A stretch of DNA of 12,612 nucleotides from Burkholderiales bacterium (GCA_011390055.1 JAABTC010000022.1:1-12612); one strand, 5' to 3'; shown: positions 1 to 9,177, counted from the stretch's first letter. Program-made: numbers and translations. Notes: a model not told the origin generated them from the letters alone.

Positions 1-247
1 AGCAGATGCCGAGCACCGGCACGCCCAGCGCCCACACCGCCTGCGGTGCACGCAACTCCTGGGCCTCGTAGGTGCTGGCATGGCTGCCAGACAGCACGAT
101 GCCCTTGGGGGCGAAGCTGCGGATGAACTCGTCACTGACGTCGTTCGGGTGGATCTCGCAATAGACATGCGCCTCGCGGATGCGACGCGCGATCAGCTGC
201 GTGACCTGGGAGCCGAAGTCGAGGATGAGGATCTTGTCGTGGTTCAT
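1..247 (-). CDS. guaA: GMP synthase (glutamine-hydrolysing), N-terminal part, cut by window edge
   Basis: GuaA makes GMP from XMP, ATP and glutamine in the cytoplasm, the last step of guanine nucleotide synthesis. Only the first 82 residues are in the window. They form the start of the class I glutamine amidotransferase domain: the opening MNHDKILILDFGSQVTQLIA is the standard GuaA N-terminus, and the fragment ends in VPVLGIC, whose Cys82 is the expected nucleophile of the GICYG motif. The ATP-pyrophosphatase and dimerisation domains lie beyond the edge. The ATG shares four bases (ATGA, 244-247) with the stop of the upstream transporter, so translation is probably coupled, with guaB at the head of the operon. 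No separate promoter is visible. Identification is firm despite the truncation. Confidence 0.95.
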   Translation of the reverse strand, partial: MNHDKILILDFGSQVTQLIARRIREAHVYCEIHPNDVSDEFIRSFAPKGIVLSGSHASTYEAQELRAPQAVWALGVPVLGIC

Positions 248-1484
248 GTCGAGACCGAAGGCAGAGGGCTGAGCGCACGCTGGCGCTTGAAGTGCCGCAG
301 CGCGAGGCCCATCGCCAGGGCCTGCAGTGCAGCGCAGACGTAGTACGGCGTGCCGATGCGCCAGTCGCCCTGGGGCAGGTGGGAAACGAAACCGAGCATG
401 CCCGCACCGGCCACCGGCGCGACGACGGCCATCAGGCTGTTCAATGAGGCGACGGCGCCCATCGTGCGGCCCTGCATGTCACCGCTCGCAGCGCCCGAGA
501 CGATGCCCTGCATCGCGGCCGTGACGGCAAAGCCGAACATGTTGAAGGCGACCACCGCGACCATCACCCAGCCGACCGGTGCCAGGCCCCAGGCCACGTA
601 GCACAGCGACGACGACAACAAGCCCAGCACCACCAGACGCGGCGGTGGGTAGCGCTTGAGCATGCGCTTCATCAGCACGCCCTGGACCAGCGTCGACATG
701 GCGCCCACGGCCATCAGCGACAAGCCGTTCTCCAGCGGCCCCCAGCCGAATTTGAAGGTGGTGTAGAGCACCCAGGTGGAATGCAGGATGAACTGCGCCA
801 GCGCCGAAAGGGCCAGCACCCAGACCAGCGGCCCCACACCCTGCAGTGCCGAGAGCCCCTTCAACGACGCCACCGGGTTGGCCTTGCGCCAGTCGAACGC
901 GGCGCGGCGCTCGGGCGGCAGCGATTCGGGCAGCACGAAGTAGCCGTAGCCCAAGTTCAGCAGCGCCAAAGCCCCGGCGACGTAGAAAGGCAGGTGCAGG
1001 TCGACGGCACCGAGCAGGCCGCCCATCACCGGGCCGAGGATGAAACCCAGCCCGAACATCGCACCGAGTTGCCCGAAGTTTCGCGCGCGGTCCTGCTCGG
1101 GCGTGATGTCGGCCACATAGGCCTGGGCCACCGCCGCATTCGACTGCATCGCGCCGCTCAGCAGTCGCACGGCGATCAACATCCACAGGGCCGTGGCCAG
1201 CGCCGTCACCAGAAAGCTCAGCGCCAGTCCGCAGAAGCCGAGCAGCAGCACCGGGCGCCGCCCGTGCTGGTCCGACAACGCGCCGAGCACCGGCGCACCG
1301 AAGAAGCTGGCCACCCCGAACGCCAGCATCACCGCGCCGTACCAGAACGCCTGCTCCGCCTGGCCGCCCGTGAAGGTGCCGACGAGCGCGGGCAGCACAG
1401 GAATGATCAAGCCGACCGACACCATGTCGATCAACACCGTCACGAGGATGAAGGGCATGGCCGCCCGCGCGGAGGGCAAGCCGG

Positions 1485-1488
<4 letters not shown>
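244..1488 (-). CDS. MFS transporter, TetA-like drug:H+ antiporter type, between guaB and guaA
   Basis: The 414-residue hydrophobic protein fits a 12-helix major facilitator of the inner membrane. Motif A lies at about residues 69-80 (GALSDQHGRRPV, between helices 2 and 3). An antiporter-type motif C lies near residues 146-157 (GLGFILGPVMGG, helix 5). AYVADITPEQDRARNFG around 123-139 is typical of the TetA-like branch. The start is GTG at 1486-1488, which overlaps the guaB stop as GTGA; the stop overlaps the guaA start as ATGA. The gene is thus locked between the two GMP-synthesis enzymes. Family knowledge supports proton-driven export of a small molecule. That the cargo is a purine base, nucleoside or analogue is my inference from context alone; tetracycline or another drug is equally open. 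An internal ATG at residue 11 is a possible later start. Confidence 0.88.
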
Positions 1489-2954
<1,466 letters not shown>

Positions 2955-2978
2955 TGAAAGCTCCACACCCAAAAGTCG

Positions 2979-2984
2979 ATTATA
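2979..2984 (-). promoter_or_regulatory. -10 box of the guaB operon promoter
   Basis: The minus strand reads TATAAT, a perfect sigma-70 -10 hexamer, 24 bases before the guaB ATG. Transcription would begin near 2972, leaving a leader of about 18 bases that holds only the GGAG ribosome site, so a leader riboswitch is unlikely. No good -35 is visible at 16-18 bases; the closest resemblance, GAGACG at 3005-3010, has a 20-base spacer. The box is strong, the full promoter less certain. Confidence 0.6.
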
Positions 2985-3092
2985 GAGAGCGTGAATTTCG
3001 CCCCCGTCTCGCACCCGACGCCGGTTTCGCAGCGGCAGCATCGCACTAAACTGGATGCGTCGCACCCGTTGCGCCCCTCGCCAAGCCGCCCC

Positions 3093-3614
3093 ATGCACCC
3101 CATCCTGTCGATCGTGTTGCTCAGCGGCTGCCTGGCCGCTGCCCAAGCCGTTGCTCAGTCGGCACCGCTGCCGCCCGCGTGGAAATGGCGTGATGCGGCG
3201 GGCCAGGTCCACGTCAGCGACCTGCCGCCCCCACCGGGCGTGCCCGCCAAGAACATCCTCGAGCGCCCGCCGCTGCAGCGCAAGGCCGTCGCGGCCGAAG
3301 CCGCCGCGGCGTCGGCTGCTGCCGCCGCCGCGGCCAGTGCGGTGCCGCTGCCCACCCGCATCGACCCGGAACTCGAGGCGCGGCGGCGTCGCGCGGCTGA
3401 AGAACAGGCGCAGGCCTCTCGCCAGCAGACGGAAAAAGACAATGTGGTGCGCAGCGAGAACTGCGGTCGTGCGAAGGCCCAGCTGGCGGCGTTGGCCGAC
3501 GGTCAGCGCATTGCGCGCACCAATGCGCAAGGCGAGCGCGAGGTGCTCGACGACAAGGGTCGCGCAGAGGAGATGCAGCGCGCCCGCAACGTGATCAACA
3601 GCGACTGCCGCTGA
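3093..3614 (+). CDS. Exported DUF4124-domain protein
   Basis: This 173-residue protein has an N-terminal hydrophobic export segment (residues 4-22, possible cleavage at AVA/QS). It continues with AWKWRDAAGQVHVSDLPPPP (29-48), the characteristic DUF4124 pattern of a Trp-rich strand ending in a proline run. An Ala-rich stretch (66-83) and a charged, Glu/Arg/Gln-rich probable helix (91-116) follow. The C-terminal part holds Cys124 and Cys172, which could form a disulphide in the periplasm, and the conserved-looking ARTNAQGEREVLDDKGRAEE. The function of DUF4124 is not known. An LSGC lipobox-like string sits at 10-13, but the residues before it lack Lys/Arg; a TTG at 3069 would add two Arg. It diverges from guaB and ends 12 bases from the convergent ThDP enzyme gene. 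The ATG is kept as start although no clear ribosome site precedes it. Confidence 0.85.
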   Translation: MHPILSIVLLSGCLAAAQAVAQSAPLPPAWKWRDAAGQVHVSDLPPPPGVPAKNILERPPLQRKAVAAEAAAASAAAAAAASAVPLPTRIDPELEARRRRAAEEQAQASRQQTEKDNVVRSENCGRAKAQLAALADGQRIARTNAQGEREVLDDKGRAEEMQRARNVINSDCR

Positions 3615-3626
3615 GACCCCGCGGCG

Positions 3627-5369
3627 TCAGCCCGGCCGGGTCGCGGCCTCGCGCAGCGCGCTCAACGTAACCCGGGGGGTGCTGACTTCGGCGTCGAGCT
3701 TGACGTGGATCAGGCCCGGACCGTCGGCGGCCAGGGCCGCGGCGAAGGCCGGCTCGAACTCCTCGGTTCGCTGCACCAGCCAGGCATTCCAGCCGTAGGC
3801 CCGCGCCAGCGCCGCGAAGTCCGGGTTGGCCCTCAGGTCGCTGCCGCTCACCCGCCCTGGGTAGCTGCGTTCCTGGTGCATGCGGATGGTGCCGAAGGTC
3901 GCGTTGTCGACCACGATGCTGATCAAATGTCCGCTGCGCGGCCCGCCCCCCTGCCCGGCTCCATGCGCCTTCGCGGTGGCCAGTTCCTGACCGGTCATCA
4001 GGAAGTCGCCGTCGCCGGCGATGTTGACCACCGTGCGCTCGGGGTACAGCAGCGCCGCCGCCACCGCGGCGGGTACGCCATAGCCCATCGCACCCGAGGT
4101 CGGCGCGAGCTGCGTGCGGCCATGGTGCTGCAAGCCGAAGTAGCGCACGTAGCGGTGCAGCCAGGCGCTGAAGTTGCCGGCGCCGTTGGTGTACACCGTG
4201 TTGGCGGGGGCCAGGCGCTGCACCGTCTTCACCACCACCGCCATGTCGAGCGGCGCCACCGGCGGGGCTTCGAGATTGGCCTTGTAGTCGGCGTTCGCGG
4301 CGGCGCTCCACTCGGCCCAGCGCGGGGCCTCTGGCAGCAGTTCGAGGGTGCCGAGAGCCTGCCCCGCCACCGCCAGCGAGCACTGCAGCATCAGGTCGGC
4401 GCTGTAGACCCGCCCCAACTCTTCCGCCCCGGCGTGCAGGTGGACCAGACGCTGTGCGGGCCGCGGCGCGGCCAGCAGGCTGTAGCCGCCAGTGGTCATC
4501 TCGCCCAGGCGCAAGCCGAGGGCCAGGATCAGATCGGCGCCGCGCACCCGCGCGGCCAGCTTCGGGTTGATGCCGATGCCGACATCGCCGGCGTACAGCG
4601 GATGGCGGTTGTCGAAGCAGTCCTGGAATCGGAACCCGCAGGCCACGGGCAACTGCCAGGCCTCGGCAAAGCTTTGCAGGGCGCGCGCACCCTTGGCGCT
4701 CCAGCCCGAGCCGCCGACGATGACCAGAGGCTTTTGCGCCTTGGCCAGCATGGTGCGCAAGTCGCGCATCGCGCCAGGGGCCGGCCAGGCCAGCGCCGGC
4801 ACCACGCGCGGCAGCACCGGCGCTGCGGTCTGGCGCGTCAGCATGTCTTCGGGCAGCACCAGCACCACGGGGCCGGGCCGGCCCTGCATCGCCGTGTGGA
4901 AGGCGCGCGCGACGTACTCGGGCAGGCGGTCGGCGTCCTGCACCTCGCCGACCCACTTGGCCATGCCGAGCGTGCCGGGGCCGAACAGCTGGCGGTAATC
5001 GAGCTCCTGAAAGGCCTCTCGGTCACGCTGATCACCGGCCACCTGGCCGACGAAGAGCACCAGCGGCGTGGAGTCCTGGAAGGCGGTGTGCAGGCCGATG
5101 GCCGCGTTGCTCGCGCCCGGGCCGCGCGTCACGAAACATACCCCGGGCCAGCCGGTCAGCTTGCCCTGCGCATCGGCCATGAACGACGCGCCGCCCTCGT
5201 GGCGGCAGGCGATGAAGCGAATCCGCCGTGCATGCTCGTGGAAACCGTCGAGCACGGCCAGATAACTCTCGCCCGGCACGCCGAAAACCGTGTCGATGCC
5301 CTGGGCCACCAGGGCCTCGACCAGGGCATGGCCCGCCAGGCGCGCGCGCGTCACCCCAGGATTTTTCAT
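3627..5369 (-). CDS. ThDP-dependent enzyme, acetolactate synthase-like family
   Basis: The 580-residue protein shows the three-domain order of the acetolactate synthase / pyruvate oxidase superfamily. The N-terminal pyrimidine-binding domain holds the catalytic Glu58 in RHEGGASFMAD, followed by TRGPGASNA (81-89). A central domain covers about 195-345. The C-terminal pyrophosphate-binding domain has the GDGDF motif at 452-456 and Asn489. The family condenses or decarboxylates 2-oxo acids and may bind FAD. Substrate cannot be set from sequence: it may be a catabolic acetolactate synthase, another carboligase or a decarboxylase. No small regulatory subunit gene adjoins it, which argues against the branched-chain biosynthetic enzyme. 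A Gly-rich insert (about 470-480) lengthens the loop between GDG and Asn. The ATG overlaps the stop of the upstream MFS gene (ATGA, 5366-5369), giving a two-gene operon. Confidence 0.88.
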   Translation of the reverse strand: MKNPGVTRARLAGHALVEALVAQGIDTVFGVPGESYLAVLDGFHEHARRIRFIACRHEGGASFMADAQGKLTGWPGVCFVTRGPGASNAAIGLHTAFQDSTPLVLFVGQVAGDQRDREAFQELDYRQLFGPGTLGMAKWVGEVQDADRLPEYVARAFHTAMQGRPGPVVLVLPEDMLTRQTAAPVLPRVVPALAWPAPGAMRDLRTMLAKAQKPLVIVGGSGWSAKGARALQSFAEAWQLPVACGFRFQDCFDNRHPLYAGDVGIGINPKLAARVRGADLILALGLRLGEMTTGGYSLLAAPRPAQRLVHLHAGAEELGRVYSADLMLQCSLAVAGQALGTLELLPEAPRWAEWSAAANADYKANLEAPPVAPLDMAVVVKTVQRLAPANTVYTNGAGNFSAWLHRYVRYFGLQHHGRTQLAPTSGAMGYGVPAAVAAALLYPERTVVNIAGDGDFLMTGQELATAKAHGAGQGGGPRSGHLISIVVDNATFGTIRMHQERSYPGRVSGSDLRANPDFAALARAYGWNAWLVQRTEEFEPAFAAALAADGPGLIHVKLDAEVSTPRVTLSALREAATRPG

Positions 5370-6610
5370 GCGGTTGCCATCCTTGACGGCACGCCCAGTC
5401 GCGCGCCGATCACACCGGCGCAGAGCACGCCACACGCCAGCGCCAGGGCTGCGCCGTAGAAGACGCCGCTCGGATAACCGCCGTCGAGCACCGCGCCGAA
5501 GATCGGTGCGGACACGGCAAAGCCCAGATCGAGCCCCGAGTAGACCGTGCCGTAGACACGTCCCGTCGCGCCGGGCGGTGAGGCGCGTTTGATCAACAGG
5601 TCACGCGATGGCCCCGCCAAGCCGGTGCCGATGCCGGCCAACGCCGCCACGCCGAGGGCCACGCTGCCGGGCATCCAACCCGTGCCGACCGCGGCCAGCA
5701 GGCCCGCCGAAGCTGCCAGGCACAGACCGATCAGACGTTCCAGGCGCTGCGCACGGGCGGCCAGGAACCCACCCATCACCAAGCCCGCGATGCCGCAGAG
5801 CATGAAGCCGGTGACGACATACGACGCCGTCGACAACGGCAGCCCGTAGATCTTGTGCAGGGCTGGGCCGGCAAAGCTCAGGATCGCGCTGAGCGCGCAG
5901 GTCGAGAAGAAAAAGAACGCGAAACACAGCCAGACCGAGGGCAGGTTCAAGAACGCAAACGTCGGTTCGGCCTTCGCGTTCGGTGCCCGCGCAGGCATTG
6001 CCCCGGCCAGGCCGCGGTCGTCCACCGCATGCTTCTGCCACACCAGCAACACCAGCACCAAGGCCGCCCACAGCGCGCAAGCCGCCAAGGCCCAGCGCCA
6101 GGAGCCGAAGGCCGCCGACAGCCCGAGCACGACGATGGGCGCCAGCGCCCAACCGAGGTTGCCGCTGATGCCGTGGAACGCGAAGGCATGCCCCAGGCGC
6201 AGTGGCGAGACGCGCCGGTTCAGGATCGTGAAGTCGATCGGATGGAACGGTGAATTGCCCAGCCCCGCCAGGGTCGCCGCGAGCATCAGCCCGGTGTAGC
6301 TTTGGGCCAGCGCCGCACTGGCCGCCGACGCCACGAAACAGCCGAGGGCCGCATACAGCACAGGCCGCGCACCGACGCGGTCGACCAGGAAGCCGGCCAG
6401 CGCCTGGCCGATGCCCGAGATGGCGAAGAACAGCGTGACCAGCAGTCCCAGTTCGGCGTAACTGACATCGAAGCTCTCGCGAAACGCCGGGAACAGCGGC
6501 GGCAACAGCATGTGGAAAAAATGCGAAGTGCCGTGGGCCAGTCCGACGAGCGAGATGGTTTGCAGGTCTGCCTTGCGCGTGCTGCCGGCCACCGCGGTCG
6601 ATGTGCTCAT
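5366..6610 (-). CDS. MFS transporter resembling fosmidomycin-resistance (Fsr) exporters
   Basis: This is a 414-residue, roughly 12-helix inner-membrane transporter. SLVGLAHGTSHFFHMLLPPL (20-39) resembles the first helix of Fsr-type carriers. A loop 2-3 motif A follows (GFLVDRVGARPVLY, 73-86). PFHPIDFTILNRR (121-133) and GISGNLGWALAP (147-158) match the FHP and GGNLGxAxGP positions of that family. Such proteins export small molecules with protons; the cargo here is unknown. I chose the ATG at 6608-6610 over the one at 6635-6637 because the extra nine residues look non-coding and a TACCAT hexamer ends six bases before it. It is the first gene of a two-gene unit with the ThDP enzyme, so it may export that enzyme's product or a toxic relative; this is inference from context. 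Confidence 0.85.
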   Translation of the reverse strand: MSTSTAVAGSTRKADLQTISLVGLAHGTSHFFHMLLPPLFPAFRESFDVSYAELGLLVTLFFAISGIGQALAGFLVDRVGARPVLYAALGCFVASAASAALAQSYTGLMLAATLAGLGNSPFHPIDFTILNRRVSPLRLGHAFAFHGISGNLGWALAPIVVLGLSAAFGSWRWALAACALWAALVLVLLVWQKHAVDDRGLAGAMPARAPNAKAEPTFAFLNLPSVWLCFAFFFFSTCALSAILSFAGPALHKIYGLPLSTASYVVTGFMLCGIAGLVMGGFLAARAQRLERLIGLCLAASAGLLAAVGTGWMPGSVALGVAALAGIGTGLAGPSRDLLIKRASPPGATGRVYGTVYSGLDLGFAVSAPIFGAVLDGGYPSGVFYGAALALACGVLCAGVIGARLGVPSRMATA

Positions 6611-6616
6611 CGGTCG

Positions 6617-6622
6617 ATGGTA
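6617..6622 (-). promoter_or_regulatory. Possible -10 box for the Fsr-like MFS operon
   Basis: The minus strand reads TACCAT, then six bases, then the chosen ATG. This matches four of six bases of the -10 consensus. A weak -35 (CTGCCC, 6640-6645) sits 17 bases upstream. If used, the transcript would start at or next to the A of ATG and be leaderless, which would explain the lack of a Shine-Dalgarno sequence. The call rests on spacing and on the same pattern at nadA and nadB. Confidence 0.35.
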
Positions 6623-6815
6623 ACCACAGGTCGCCATCCGGGCAGGCTGGTGGCGCGTGCAGGCTCGCGCGAGGACCCCGGGCGCTGCAGATGTGTGCGT
6701 AGGTGACGAAAGCTACCATGTGCGAGAGCGTGGCGCAGCGCGTTGCTTTCGCGGCCTTTGGCCGTCAGGATCTGACCCACGCCGGATCCCGGCGGGCAGC
6801 GTGACAGGCCGACCC

Positions 6816-7946
6816 ATGTTGAAATCCTTGTTCGGTGAATTGACGGCCACACCGATCGCTGCCGGCGACGCCCTGCCCGCCTTCGCGGCCACGGCCGTGC
6901 TCGAAAGCACCGACACGCACCTGGCCGACGACGGCCGCATGCTCGACCGTCACCAGCAGGACCTGTTCGTCACGGGCTCGCCGGCTGTCGCGATGCGCGA
7001 GCATTTGGCCAAGGCGCACCGCGGCAACGACGTGCGCACGATCACGCTGCTCGACCCGGCGCGGTTGTGGGCGCCGGGCGTGATCAAGGCGCTGTCGGAC
7101 GCCACCGGTCAACCGGTCGAGCGCCTGCACCTGCGCGAACAGGCCAGCCTGCGCGTGCTGGCCACGCTCGAGCGGACGGTGGTCCCGCGTCGCGGTGACG
7201 CCACGCTGAAGATCTACCACGCCGACCTGCAGGTGGCCGAGGGCGAGAACCTGCGCATCCCGTTCGTGCTGATGGAGCGCAGCCAGATGGCGGCGGTGAT
7301 CGTCGGTCCGATGCAGGCGGCCGAGGTCGAAGCCATGCTGCTGGCCCTGCATGCCGCCGTGCGCGAGCCGACCTGGGAATGCGAGACGCTGCTGTTTCTG
7401 CTGCCGCCGAGTGCCGCGCGCATCGCGGCCCAGATCGCTGCACTCGACTGGCCGCAGGCGCTGCAGATCGAGGTGCTGGACGAACCGCTGGTCGGCACCT
7501 CGTCGGTGTGGAACGCGCTGCTGGCCGCCTGGGACCGGCAGCACGCTTCGCCCGAACCCGCGGCGGACCCGGCGGCCCTCGAAGCCCGCGCCATCGCGCG
7601 CCAGCTGCGCGCTGTGATGCAGACCGATGGCGTGCTCGGCTGTGCGCTGGTCGACGCGACCGATGGCGATCTGCTTGGTGGCGAGTCGCGCGATGCGGGC
7701 ACGGAGCTTTCGCGAGCCGCCGCCGCACTGGCGCCGGTGCTGCGGGCGCACCGACAGGCCGCGAACGCGATGGGGCTGGAACAGCCGGTCGACGAAATCG
7801 CGGTCGTCAACGGCAGCTGGGTGCATCTGATCCGGCCGCTGCAGCGGCGGCCGAACCAGTTCCTGTTCGCCCGGCTCGACCGCACGCATGCCAACCTGGC
7901 CTTGCTCAAGTTCAAGCTGGCCGAGGCCGAGCGAAGCTTGGGGTAG
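6816..7946 (+). CDS. Unrecognised two-domain protein, paralogue of the 10975-12348 product; Roadblock-like C-terminus
   Basis: I do not recognise this 376-residue soluble protein. It has no signal peptide or membrane segment. A first part (about 1-90) leads into a central domain (about 92-200). That domain aligns with residues 106-215 of the other unknown protein: TGQPVERLHLREQ against TGRPVHQLHIRRQ, a common LM-x-RS then IVG, and an aligned Trp187/Trp202. A short linker (241-256) precedes a C-terminal domain (about 257-375) with DGVLGCALVDATDG and DRTHANLALLKFKL, resembling a Roadblock/LC7 fold in pattern only. Proteins with that fold often form dimers that act on small GTPases; no GTPase gene is in the window. 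The ATG at 6816 starts before the conserved part; upstream in-frame sequence looks non-coding and no strong ribosome site is seen. It lies 118 bases before nadA on the same strand, with a repeat hairpin at its stop. Confidence 0.8.
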   Translation: MLKSLFGELTATPIAAGDALPAFAATAVLESTDTHLADDGRMLDRHQQDLFVTGSPAVAMREHLAKAHRGNDVRTITLLDPARLWAPGVIKALSDATGQPVERLHLREQASLRVLATLERTVVPRRGDATLKIYHADLQVAEGENLRIPFVLMERSQMAAVIVGPMQAAEVEAMLLALHAAVREPTWECETLLFLLPPSAARIAAQIAALDWPQALQIEVLDEPLVGTSSVWNALLAAWDRQHASPEPAADPAALEARAIARQLRAVMQTDGVLGCALVDATDGDLLGGESRDAGTELSRAAAALAPVLRAHRQAANAMGLEQPVDEIAVVNGSWVHLIRPLQRRPNQFLFARLDRTHANLALLKFKLAEAERSLG

Positions 7947-7978
7947 TGAGCCCCCGAGCTCGCTTCGCTCACTACCCC
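7940..7978 (+). terminator. Hairpin over the stop codon of the 6816-7946 gene
   Basis: GGGGTAGTGAGC (7940-7951) and GCTCACTACCCC (7967-7978) form a perfect 12-bp stem with a 15-base loop. The TAG stop is inside the first arm. No T-run follows; a C6-A-G6 palindrome (7975-7987) does. It could end or stabilise the upstream transcript and separate it from nadA. It is also part of a repeat element. Confidence 0.45.
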
Positions 7979-8020
7979 CCAGGGGGGCCGTTCGCCGACG
8001 GACCGGCGGAGCCGGATCCG
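7947..8020. repeat. REP-like GC-rich extragenic element, copy 1
   Basis: This intergenic stretch contains CCCCGAGCTCGCTTCGCTCA, a C-run/G-run palindrome, then two further small palindromes (CCGTTCGCCGACGG and CCGGCGGAGCCGG). A related core (CCCC-A/G-AGCTCGCT-G/T-CGCTC, followed by C6 and a G-run) recurs at 9181-9216 downstream of nadA. Such elements are common between genes in Burkholderiales. The boundaries given are approximate. Confidence 0.55.
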
Positions 8021-8029
8021 TGGCTGCGC

Positions 8030-8057
8030 TTGGAAATGGAGTTTCCATCGCTACCAT
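8030..8057 (+). promoter_or_regulatory. nadA promoter with -35, -10 and an operator-like palindrome
   Basis: TTGGAA (8030-8035) and TACCAT (8052-8057) make a sigma-70-like pair with a 16-base spacer. Between them, TGGAAA (8031-8036) and TTTCCA (8042-8047) form a perfect 6-bp inverted repeat with five bases between; a nested ATGGA/TCCAT pair overlaps it. A repressor bound here would block RNA polymerase, so NAD-responsive control of nadA is plausible, though I cannot name the regulator. The -10 ends seven bases before the ATG at 8065, so the transcript may be leaderless. Confidence 0.5.
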
Positions 8058-8064
8058 GGGTGCC

Positions 8065-9177
8065 ATGAACCAGATCCTTGTCGACTACACCCGTCAGGAC
8101 GCGCGCGGCGCGAGCACCACCGAGCAGGCCTGGGCCCGGGTCACGCTGGCGCCACCGCCCGAGGAGCGCAAGCGGCAGAAGGCGCGCGCGGCGGAGTTGC
8201 TGGCGCAGCACAACGCGGTGCTGGTGGCGCATTACTACGTCGACGGCGACCTGCAGGACCTGGCGTTGGAGACCGGTGGCTGCGTGTCGGACTCGCTCGA
8301 GATGGCGCGCTTCGGCCGCGACCATGCGGCGCAGACGCTGGTCGTGGCGGGCGTGCGCTTCATGGGCGAAACCGCCAAGATCCTGTCGCCTGAGAAGCGC
8401 GTGCTGATGCCCGACCTCGAAGCCACCTGCTCGCTCGACCTGGGCTGCCCGCCGGACGAGTTCAGCCGCTTCTGCGATGCCCATCCCGACCGCCAGGTGG
8501 TGGTCTATGCCAACACCAGCGCAGCGGTCAAGGCGCGTGCCGACTGGATGGTGACGAGCTCCTGCGCGCTGGCGATCGTGCAACACCTGAAAGACCGGGG
8601 CCAGAAGGTGCTGTGGGCGCCCGACCGCCATCTCGGCCGCTACATCCGAGACCAGACCGGGGCCGACATGCTGATGTGGAACGGCGAGTGCATCGTGCAC
8701 GACGAGTTCAAGGCGCTCGAGCTCGAACTGATGAAGCGCGAGCACCCGGATGCGCCGGTGCTGGTGCACCCCGAGTCGCCCGCCGGCGTGGTGGCGCTGG
8801 CCGACGTGGTGGGTTCGACCTCGCAACTGATCAAGGCTGTTGTCGACGGCAAGGCCACGACCTACATCGTGGCCACCGACAACGGCATCCTGCACCGCAT
8901 GCGCCAGCTGGCGCCCGGCAAGACGCTGCTGGAAGCACCGACCGCGGGCCAGAGCGCCACCTGCAAGAGCTGCGCGCACTGCCCCTGGATGGCGATGAAC
9001 GCGGTGCAGGGCGTCATCGACTGCCTGGAGCATGGCCGCGGCGCGATCGAGGTGCCGGAGCCGGTGCGCACCCAGGCCCACGGCTGCATCGACCGCATGC
9101 TCGATTTCGTCGCCGCCAACCCCGCCAGCCTGGCCTTGCCGGCGCGCGGGCACGTGCCGAACATCGGCGCGGTATGA
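8065..9177 (+). CDS. nadA: Quinolinate synthase
   Basis: NadA condenses iminoaspartate from NadB with dihydroxyacetone phosphate to give quinolinate, the second step of de novo NAD synthesis, using an oxygen-sensitive [4Fe-4S] cluster. The 370-residue protein has the NadA opening AVLVAHYYVDGDLQDLALET (51-70). Cluster ligand regions are at Cys122 (ATCSLDLGCP), Cys209 (WNGECIVH) and a C-x2-C-x2-C at 300, 303 and 306. HPESPAG (235-241) and GSTSQL (250-255) are family motifs. The ATG at 8065 is preferred on promoter spacing; an in-frame ATG at 8056 overlaps the -10 box and would add three residues. The gene converges on nadB with 78 bases between stops, rather than forming the more familiar nad operon. 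All visible key residues are present. Confidence 0.96.
   Translation: MNQILVDYTRQDARGASTTEQAWARVTLAPPPEERKRQKARAAELLAQHNAVLVAHYYVDGDLQDLALETGGCVSDSLEMARFGRDHAAQTLVVAGVRFMGETAKILSPEKRVLMPDLEATCSLDLGCPPDEFSRFCDAHPDRQVVVYANTSAAVKARADWMVTSSCALAIVQHLKDRGQKVLWAPDRHLGRYIRDQTGADMLMWNGECIVHDEFKALELELMKREHPDAPVLVHPESPAGVVALADVVGSTSQLIKAVVDGKATTYIVATDNGILHRMRQLAPGKTLLEAPTAGQSATCKSCAHCPWMAMNAVQGVIDCLEHGRGAIEVPEPVRTQAHGCIDRMLDFVAANPASLALPARGHVPNIGAV

Noticed and set aside
2955..3530. Extension of guaB to an upstream start in the same open frame
   Set aside because: The added 192 residues are low-complexity and overlap the divergent DUF4124 gene; the ATG at 2954 has a GGAG site and gives the normal IMPDH length.
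3705..5459. Long plus-strand open frame (584 codons) opposite the ThDP enzyme
   Set aside because: Composition is shadow-like and it crosses the boundary of two real minus-strand genes; the minus-strand product has the full ThDP motif set.
6611..6815. Possible small gene or clear plus-strand promoter in the largest gap
   Set aside because: The 205 bases contain a TACCAT at 6714-6719 but no matching -35 or ribosome site, and the in-frame sequence before 6816 does not look coding; I see nothing definite for the plus-strand gene.
7947..8064. NAD-type riboswitch upstream of nadA
   Set aside because: The likely transcription start is at or beside the ATG, leaving no leader; the structure present is explained by the repeat element and promoter.
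6765..8066. Minus-strand open frame (433 codons) opposite the first paralogue
   Set aside because: Arg/Gln/His-rich without motifs; the plus-strand protein is supported by its similarity to the second paralogue.
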